Shown here piece after piece: positions 6,443 through 11,701 of a stretch of DNA of 11,701 nt (positions are counted from its first letter, which is position 1; every line of letters starts with the position of its first letter). A program made the position numbers and the translations under genes. The DNA is from Bacteroidia bacterium (GTDB lineage: Bacteria; Bacteroidota; Bacteroidia; JAESSM01; NORP286), in NCBI GenBank assembly GCA_016764115.1, contig JAESSM010000227.1, positions 1-11,701 of the forward strand, written 5' to 3'. The notes beneath the pieces are model-generated. The model was not told where the DNA came from, ran no database searches, and saw only the letters and a program-made list of their open reading frames with translations.

Positions 6443-8911
6443 TTACTCCTGATAATAAACCCTTTTCACTCTTTGAGAAACTGAGGTTAGTATTTCGTAG
6501 GGTATGGTTTCGAGTGCTTTGGCCATGTCGTTAATCGGTAATGCTTCTCCGAAAATCAAAACTTCATCCCCTTCATTCACGTCTATATTAGTTACATCTA
6601 TCATACACATGTCCATACAAACATTTCCAACTATTGGTACTTTTTTACCATTCACCAACAATTGATAATTTCCGTTTCCTAATTTCCTATTAAGTCCATC
6701 AGCATATCCTACCCCAACAGTGCCTATTTTCATTGTGCAATCCACTTTTAATTTTCGATTGTAACCCACACTCTCTCCTTCTTTTACTTCTTTGATCTGA
6801 GAAATTGTTGCTTTGAATGTGCTTACTTGCTGCAACTCATTTTGAACTTCTCTTGAGCTATCAATACCATACAACCCAATTCCTAACCGCACCATATCCA
6901 TCTGGGCATCAGGAAATCGAATGATCCCTGCAGAGTTCGAAATATGCTTTAAGAAAGGATATTCTAAACCAACCGAGAATTTTTCACATGAAGTATTAAA
7001 ACTTTCGATCTGCTGCTTTGTAAAATCATCATCCTCACTTTCATCGCTTGCAGCTAAATGTGAAAATACCGATATCACCTCCACTTGATCATTATCAACT
7101 AAAAATTCTATTAACTCATCCAATTCATCTATAGAAAAACCCAACCGGTGCATTCCCGTTTCCAGTTTAATATGAATTGGAAATTTGTCTGAAGCTGCCC
7201 TATTAAAGGATTCTGTTAAGCTAGTTTTAAAATTCTTCAATATTTCAATGCTATAAATTTCCGGTTCCAGTTTGTATTTTATTATGGCATTAAAACTTTG
7301 AGATTCAGGGTTCATTACCATAATAGGCATTGTGATTCCGGACTTTCTTAACGCTACTCCTTCATCAGCATATGCCACAGCTAAATAATCCACTTTGTGG
7401 TATTGCAATAAACTAGCTACCTCATAACTCCCACTTCCATAAGAGAAGGCCTTAACCATTGCCATGATCTTTGTGGATGGTTTTAATTTTGATCTATAGT
7501 AATTCAGATTATGTGTAATTGCGTTAAGGTTTATTTCTAGTACGGTTTGGTGATCTTTCTGTTGAAGTAAATGACCAATTTTTTCAAATTTAAATTTTCG
7601 GGAACCCTTTAATAAAATAGCCTCATTGTTAAAGTCAAATGAGTTAAATTCCTTCAAAAAAGATTCGGTATCCAGATAGATCTTCTTTTCGATTCTAAAA
7701 CATTGATAGTTTTGACAAATGGAATTTCCTATACCTATCAACCTATTTACTCCCTTCTGCGTTAGAAGCTCCTGAACTGAAGTGTATAATTGATGTTCAT
7801 CTAATCCGGTTTGAAGAATATCTGATAATATAACCGTCTTTTTGGTATGTTGATTTTGTTGACTTAACAGATCAAGTGCTATACTTAACGACCCCAAATC
7901 TGAATTATAGCTATCATTGATAATCGTACAACCATTAATTCCCGAATTTAACTGCAACCGCATTGCCACAGGGGAAATATTTTTAATTCTTTCCTGAATG
8001 ATCTCCTGAGAAACATTCATTTGCAATAACACCGCCCAGCAAGTAATAGAATTGTCAATAGAAGCATCATCGATAAAGGGAACATCAATAGTAACATCCT
8101 TTTTATTATGTGTTGCAGTTATTATGGATGTTGTTTGCGACTTTTTTATTTCATTCACTTTGAGATCTGCATCTTCATTTTTTGACCAGGTAAATGCGTT
8201 TTGAAATTTCGGCTTCTCATCCAAGTCATCTTTACAGTACACAACAGTTTCACAATTCTCAAACAACTTTAACTTTTCCTGAATTTTTTCTGATTTACTA
8301 TCAAAACCCTCATCATGAGCATCACCAATATTGGTTAATACTCCAATGGTGGGTTTTATTACCTGCTCCAGGTTTTGCATTTCTTCACTTTGCGAAATAC
8401 CGGCTTCAAAAACACCAAGATCATGTTCATCATTAATGTTCCATACCGACAATGGCACACCAACTTGTGAATTATAGCTTTTAGGACTTCTGACAATTTT
8501 ATAATCCTGAAGTAAAAGTTGAAACAACCATTCTTTTACAATGGTTTTTCCGTTACTGCCTGTAATCCCTATAATTGGGATATTAAAGTTTTTTCTGTGA
8601 TGAGCGCAAAATTTTTGTAATGCAGTTACACAATTGGAAACCTTTATAAAACTCGCATTCGGAAATTCATCAACATTTATTTCTTCGCTAACTATGAAGT
8701 TCCTCACTCCAGACCTGTATACATCTTTTAAATAATGATGTCCATTATTTCTTTCTCCAACCAATGCAAAGAAAAGAGCACTTGCTGTATTGTATGCTTT
8801 TCTACTATCGATCAGGACATCGTCAATAATCATTTCAGAATTCAACTTTGTAAGAGCAGATCCTTCGACAACATTTTCAACTTCTGATATGGTATATTTA
8901 GCTGAACTCAT
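6443..8911 (-). CDS. murF: Bifunctional MurF ligase / alanine racemase fusion
   Basis: 822-residue fusion typical of Bacteroidetes, serving peptidoglycan precursor synthesis in the cytoplasm. Residues 1 to about 450 are MurF, which adds D-Ala-D-Ala to the UDP-MurNAc-tripeptide using ATP: an N-terminal uridine-nucleotide domain, P-loop TGSNGKT at 117-123, VFEAGIS at 167-173, TNIGDAH at 193-199 and NDSYNSD at 332-338. From about 455 on it is alanine racemase (PLP-dependent L-Ala to D-Ala): LEINLNAITHNL, VKAFSYGSG with the PLP lysine K487, TGMHRLGF, VFSHLAASDES, and the catalytic tyrosine Y717 in VGYNRKL, then GNVCMDMCMIDVT. Both active sites look intact. One chain thus makes D-Ala and consumes the dipeptide built from it. 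The gene lies 47 nt downstream of the MFS gene on the same strand, so co-transcription is likely. The C-terminus RVKRVYYQE is the usual end. Confidence 0.97.
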   Translation of the reverse strand: MSSAKYTISEVENVVEGSALTKLNSEMIIDDVLIDSRKAYNTASALFFALVGERNNGHHYLKDVYRSGVRNFIVSEEINVDEFPNASFIKVSNCVTALQKFCAHHRKNFNIPIIGITGSNGKTIVKEWLFQLLLQDYKIVRSPKSYNSQVGVPLSVWNINDEHDLGVFEAGISQSEEMQNLEQVIKPTIGVLTNIGDAHDEGFDSKSEKIQEKLKLFENCETVVYCKDDLDEKPKFQNAFTWSKNEDADLKVNEIKKSQTTSIITATHNKKDVTIDVPFIDDASIDNSITCWAVLLQMNVSQEIIQERIKNISPVAMRLQLNSGINGCTIINDSYNSDLGSLSIALDLLSQQNQHTKKTVILSDILQTGLDEHQLYTSVQELLTQKGVNRLIGIGNSICQNYQCFRIEKKIYLDTESFLKEFNSFDFNNEAILLKGSRKFKFEKIGHLLQQKDHQTVLEINLNAITHNLNYYRSKLKPSTKIMAMVKAFSYGSGSYEVASLLQYHKVDYLAVAYADEGVALRKSGITMPIMVMNPESQSFNAIIKYKLEPEIYSIEILKNFKTSLTESFNRAASDKFPIHIKLETGMHRLGFSIDELDELIEFLVDNDQVEVISVFSHLAASDESEDDDFTKQQIESFNTSCEKFSVGLEYPFLKHISNSAGIIRFPDAQMDMVRLGIGLYGIDSSREVQNELQQVSTFKATISQIKEVKEGESVGYNRKLKVDCTMKIGTVGVGYADGLNRKLGNGNYQLLVNGKKVPIVGNVCMDMCMIDVTNIDVNEGDEVLIFGEALPINDMAKALETIPYEILTSVSQRVKRVYYQE

Positions 8912-8913
8912 TA

Positions 8914-8954
8914 TTAATTCGCAAAATCGTTAATTCGTGTATTCATAATTCGTA
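8914..8954 (+). repeat. AATTCGT-rich dispersed repeat, copy 3
   Basis: Fills the 47-nt gap between the MFS stop and the murF-alr start. Contains CGTTAATTCGTGTATTCATA and a following AATTCGTAGA, the same words as the copies at 2687-2730 and 2850-2886. Confidence 0.5.
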
Positions 8955-8958
8955 GACA

Positions 8959-10224
8959 TTAATTCTTTTCCATCTTTCTATAGTAAATTACCAACACTAA
9001 TCCGGATATAAATGCAAAGCAACCTAAAATCAGCATAGCATATATTACATTATTACTATTCGTGATAAACGGAATTGAAAATATTATGAGAAAAATAGAT
9101 CTCAAAATTATATTAATTACTGCAAACACACTGTTAGATCTTCCAATAATATCATTGGAAATATGATTGAATAAATATGTTACTCGTAATATTCTGGTAC
9201 CTGCATTGCTTAATCCTAATAATAAACAGATCATGTAGAAAATAAATACAGATTTAGTACAATATCCTAATCCGAAAATAAGAGTAGTAATAAACATCAT
9301 TGTGATGATAGCTTTGACTGTATTGATCTTCTTGAAAAGCAATTGCATACTTAATCCTGCCAACACGGCACCAAATGCAAAAAATATTTCGGAAGAAGCA
9401 TAAACTTGTGCATTCGCATGTAAATGATGACTTACATACATCGGAAATATAAATATCACTCCAATTAAAACTGTAACAAAAATGGAATACGATGCATTCC
9501 CAAAAACAAAGATCATTGGATTTTGTTTTAAAAAACTGATACCTGTTTTAAATCTTTTAAGAATACTGCCCATTTCTATTTGCCTTTCCGCTGCCGGAAC
9601 ATATTTTATAAATGACACAACAATAACCGCAAGGAAATAAGTTATTGCGTTTAGCATAAATATTTTTTGCAAGCTCCATGCTTCAATTGAAAAAGGCAAT
9701 TGAACCGATATTCCTAAGAATTTCAAAATACCATCATCAACACCTGCTACTAACACTGCAGCCATCGCGCCAGCAATCATCAAGGTTATCTGCCCTTGAA
9801 TTTCCAGATATGTATTCACTCTTTTATAATCTCCCTTTTGTGTGATCTCCTGTGCAAAGGCATATAAATTTGGATAATGAATGTTAAAATTGAAGAGGGT
9901 TGCCGTAAATACAAGTACAATAAAAAAAGAAGGAATTGCCCCACTTTGATATCCTACGAAAGAAGATAAGAGTAATGTTAAACCGGTAAAAAAAGCAACC
10001 ATCATAAAGATGCGCTTTCTTGGATATCGATCAATTAAAGTACCTGCCAGTGGATTCCAAAAAATAGTGGCAACTGTAGCGATGGCATACATAACTCCAA
10101 AAGCTGATGGTTGTTTTAAGATATCAGTATAATACCACGGGATTGCGATCATACATATTCCCTGACTAAACTGCAAAACTGCATTACCACATAGTAATAA
10201 TGTAAGGGCTCTGGTATTTTTCAT
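8959..10224 (-). CDS. Major facilitator superfamily transporter, exporter-like
   Basis: Complete 421-residue inner-membrane protein with twelve hydrophobic segments, roughly at 7-30, 42-62, 71-90, 97-115, 143-161, 186-206, 237-260, 279-297, 304-321, 327-345, 364-386 and 391-416, split six plus six by a basic central loop (about 207-235). The loop between helices 2 and 3 carries GTLIDRYPRKR at 61-71, the MFS motif A seen in proton-coupled drug and siderophore exporters (EntS / MFS_3 type). The substrate cannot be deduced. It is the first gene before murF-alr on the same strand; whether the link is functional is unknown. The ATG at 10224 directly precedes a short basic N-terminus and helix 1, as expected. 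An out-of-frame ATG lies 31 nt upstream. A 158-nt divergent region separates it from recX. Confidence 0.9.
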   Translation of the reverse strand: MKNTRALTLLLCGNAVLQFSQGICMIAIPWYYTDILKQPSAFGVMYAIATVATIFWNPLAGTLIDRYPRKRIFMMVAFFTGLTLLLSSFVGYQSGAIPSFFIVLVFTATLFNFNIHYPNLYAFAQEITQKGDYKRVNTYLEIQGQITLMIAGAMAAVLVAGVDDGILKFLGISVQLPFSIEAWSLQKIFMLNAITYFLAVIVVSFIKYVPAAERQIEMGSILKRFKTGISFLKQNPMIFVFGNASYSIFVTVLIGVIFIFPMYVSHHLHANAQVYASSEIFFAFGAVLAGLSMQLLFKKINTVKAIITMMFITTLIFGLGYCTKSVFIFYMICLLLGLSNAGTRILRVTYLFNHISNDIIGRSNSVFAVINIILRSIFLIIFSIPFITNSNNVIYAMLILGCFAFISGLVLVIYYRKMEKN

Positions 10225-10335
10225 GTATTTTATTATCCGATTTTAGCGGCCACATGGAACCTTTGATAATTAAAATAAACATTTGAGTTTGAGTTTAATG
10301 CTGATTTTAATTATGTCGGTTTCATGGAAGATAAT

Positions 10336-10358
10336 AACGATATTTAGATCGTTTTTCT
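10336..10358. promoter_or_regulatory. Short inverted repeat upstream of recX
   Basis: AACGAT (10336-10341) and ATCGTT (10348-10353) form a 6-bp stem with a 6-nt loop followed by TTTCT, about 30 nt before the recX start. It could be a weak attenuator or a protein-binding site in the divergent recX/MFS region. No clear promoter boxes for either gene were found in 10225-10382. Confidence 0.25.
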
Positions 10359-10382
10359 AGTTAACGCGAAAGTAGCCAATTA

Positions 10383-10841
10383 ATGTCAAGAGATGAGAAA
10401 CAATACAAAAAATGTCTTCTGCTGGCGCAAAACGCTTGTTTGAAAAGAGAGACTTGCAAAAAAGATATTAGAGAAAAACTAACGAAATACGTTTACGAAT
10501 TATCAATAATTGAAAAGGTAATTCCGGAATTAGAAAAACAAGGTTTTATCAACGAACAGCGATATGCTAAGGCATACGCACATGATAAATTTTTAATTAA
10601 ACGCTGGGGGAAATTAAAGATCAAGCAACATCTTTGGCAAAAGCAAATTCCAGATAATTTAATTGAACAAGGATTAAACCATATAGATCAACAGGAATAT
10701 CTGAAAGTTTTAAGCCATGTTCTCTCAAGAAAAGCAGCATTGTTAATAGAAAAAGATCCAACTAAGAGAAAGAAAAAGATGCTTGATTTCGGACTATCCA
10801 GAGGGTTTGAGTATGAGTTGATTTGGAAAGAAATTAGTTAG
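10383..10841 (+). CDS. recX: RecX family regulator of RecA
   Basis: Complete 152-residue, strongly basic, all-helical protein. RecX binds the RecA filament and limits its recombinase and co-protease activity. The three-repeat RecX layout can be followed: an N-terminal helical repeat (ALLxxR/K-type, here LLLAQNACLKRETCKKDIREKL, quoted as LLLAQNACLKRET then CKKDIREKL), the central signature IIEKVIPELEKQGFINEQRYAKAYAHDK near 42-69 (key words LEKQGFINEQRYA and AYAHDK), and a third repeat ending KMLDFGLSRGFEYELIWK. Length matches Bacteroidetes homologues. recA is not adjacent, unlike in many proteobacteria. The ATG at 10383 gives the expected N-terminus. The gene converges on the T9SS-sorted protein, and its TAG stop lies within the shared hairpin. 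Confidence 0.9.
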   Translation: MSRDEKQYKKCLLLAQNACLKRETCKKDIREKLTKYVYELSIIEKVIPELEKQGFINEQRYAKAYAHDKFLIKRWGKLKIKQHLWQKQIPDNLIEQGLNHIDQQEYLKVLSHVLSRKAALLIEKDPTKRKKKMLDFGLSRGFEYELIWKEIS

Positions 10842-10843
10842 CT

Positions 10844-10866
10844 AATAGCTTTGGCTATAAGCTATT
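10844..10866. terminator. Bidirectional hairpin between recX and the T9SS gene
   Basis: AATAGCT (10844-10850) pairs with AGCTATT (10860-10866) around a 9-nt loop. Imperfect pairing extends outward over the recX stop (10839-10841), and the right arm contains the stop of the opposing gene (10862-10864). Only 20 nt separate the two coding regions, so this is the only place for a shared terminator. T-tracts are short on both sides. Confidence 0.45.
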
Positions 10867-11701
10867 TAACTATATCAACTCTTCTGGTAACAGTACCCTT
10901 AGTTGTTTCTAAAGTCAGGATATAAACTCCCTCAGGGATATTACTTGTATTTATATCGATATTTTGAAGTTTGGTCACTTCTTGTTTTAATACCAAAGAA
11001 CCTAGAATATCATATAATTTTACTTCCTGTACTTTCAGATTTCCAGCATCAATATGAATATTATCAGTTGCAGGATTTGGATAAACTTCAACATTTTTAC
11101 CAATTGGTACTACGTTGTTTATTCCTACAATAGCTAAAGAATCAGATAATGTATTATGAGGTACTAATGTCGCGGCAGTATCAATTAGGATTGTTTCATC
11201 AAAATCAAGTTCGAAAATACCTCCTGAAAGATTATCGATAGTTACAAATGTTAACGCACCTAACTCACCATCTCCATCTTTTGGCATATGATCAATTCTT
11301 GTAAGGGCCACATCAATAAAACTGTTAGTATAATCATTCCTGGCAATCACCACCATATCAGAATCTCGTTTACCTAACCATGAATTGTCAAAATCAATGC
11401 TTAAGGAACTGCTATCAATAAAAGAAGCATTAAAACTTATTCTAAATGCAATACCATATATATTCTGAGCTTGTAGACCACTTCTTCCTAATTTGATCTT
11501 AGCAACAACTGTATCACCCGGGCTAATTGTATCTTTACTTAATTCAAAATACAGATCCGGGTTAGCAGCATTGTAGGATGACTGTTTAGAAGTCTTACCA
11601 CTCCCTATTCCATAATTAGTTATGATTGATGGTATGTCGTTTTTATCAATTATTCCATCCCCGTTACAATCCGCATGTTTTAAGTTTTTACCGTTAGCAA
11701 G
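10862..11701 (-). CDS. T9SS-sorted surface protein with dockerin-like and cohesin-like parts, 5' end outside window
   Basis: The frame is open to the window edge, giving 279 residues with the N-terminus (and any signal peptide) missing; the ATG at 11356 is internal. In order: a calcium-binding dockerin/EF-hand-like loop ADCNGDGIIDKNDI at fragment residues 10-23 (D11, N13, D15, D19, D22); a beta-rich region of about 150 residues from PDLYFELSKDTISPGD onward, with YGIAFRISFNASFIDSSS, FDNSWLG and a VALTRIDHMPKDGDGE segment that resembles cohesin-fold adhesion domains; and a C-terminal T9SS type A sorting domain from YPNPATDNIHI at 207 through LYDILGSLV to the end, finishing IPEGVYILTLETTKG...RVDIVK. 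The protein should be exported by Sec, moved across the outer membrane by T9SS, and anchored or released. A role in adhesion or polymer binding is inference. Confidence 0.9.
   Translation of the reverse strand, partial: LANGKNLKHADCNGDGIIDKNDIPSIITNYGIGSGKTSKQSSYNAANPDLYFELSKDTISPGDTVVAKIKLGRSGLQAQNIYGIAFRISFNASFIDSSSLSIDFDNSWLGKRDSDMVVIARNDYTNSFIDVALTRIDHMPKDGDGELGALTFVTIDNLSGGIFELDFDETILIDTAATLVPHNTLSDSLAIVGINNVVPIGKNVEVYPNPATDNIHIDAGNLKVQEVKLYDILGSLVLKQEVTKLQNIDINTSNIPEGVYILTLETTKGTVTRRVDIVK

Noticed and set aside
8194-8436. Plus-strand frame opposite murF
   Set aside because: Lies entirely over the conserved MurF central domain; His-rich artefact.
10282-10297. Short tandem TTTGAG repeat in the recX/MFS spacer
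   Set aside because: Only about two and a half copies of a 6-mer; too short to separate from chance in AT-rich DNA.
10363-10375. TACTTTCG on the minus strand as a promoter box for the MFS gene
   Set aside because: It resembles TAnnTTTG, but I found no TTG box at a suitable distance upstream, and it would lie next to the recX start codon, about 140 nt from the MFS start.
10903-11133. Plus-strand frame opposite the T9SS sorting domain
   Set aside because: The minus-strand frame has a clear T9SS tail; the opposite reading has no domain.
1-11701. CRISPR arrays, tRNA or rRNA genes, insertion sequences, integrases
   Set aside because: No regularly spaced direct repeats, cloverleaf-type sequence, transposase or integrase reading frame was found on either strand.

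Overview
The window looks like ordinary chromosome of a Bacteroidetes/Flavobacteriia-type bacterium. Three things point there: a fused MurF-alanine racemase, a surface protein ending in a type IX secretion (T9SS) sorting domain, and a LeuRS with the insertion typical of that phylum before its KMSKS loop. The DNA is AT-rich, starts lack clear Shine-Dalgarno sites, and some upstream regions carry loose TTTG / TAnnTTTG-like promoter boxes, which also fits. I cannot assign a genus.

Layout. 1-1929 (+) is the 3' two thirds of leuS. It converges on a family 2 glycosyltransferase (1926-2678, -), and the two stop codons overlap. A 270-nt spacer carrying a short inverted repeat pair separates that gene from the divergent meaB (2949-3860, +), which starts with TTG and ends in a terminator. 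Then comes an accessory-looking block of three minus-strand genes: a DnaB-type RecA-fold protein with degenerate catalytic motifs (5248-6225), a GIY-YIG-type nuclease-like protein (4269-5144) and a 101-residue CxxC protein (3928-4233). Upstream of the block lies a perfect 12-bp inverted repeat and a short open frame after the murF stop. Core genes resume with murF-alr (6443-8911, -) and an MFS transporter (8959-10224, -), probably one transcript. recX (10383-10841, +) is divergent from the transporter and converges on a T9SS-sorted protein (10862-11701, -, 5' end outside), with one hairpin over both stop codons.

How the genes fit together. leuS, the glycosyltransferase, meaB, murF-alr and recX are unrelated housekeeping or envelope functions that happen to be neighbours. 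The part I consider worth following is 3928-6331. The DnaB-like protein has no primase-interacting N-terminal domain. It has lost the Walker A lysine and probably other catalytic residues, and it sits upstream of a nuclease-like gene and a small unknown gene in the same orientation. A defence, conflict or mobile-element remnant role is possible, but nothing in the sequence proves it.
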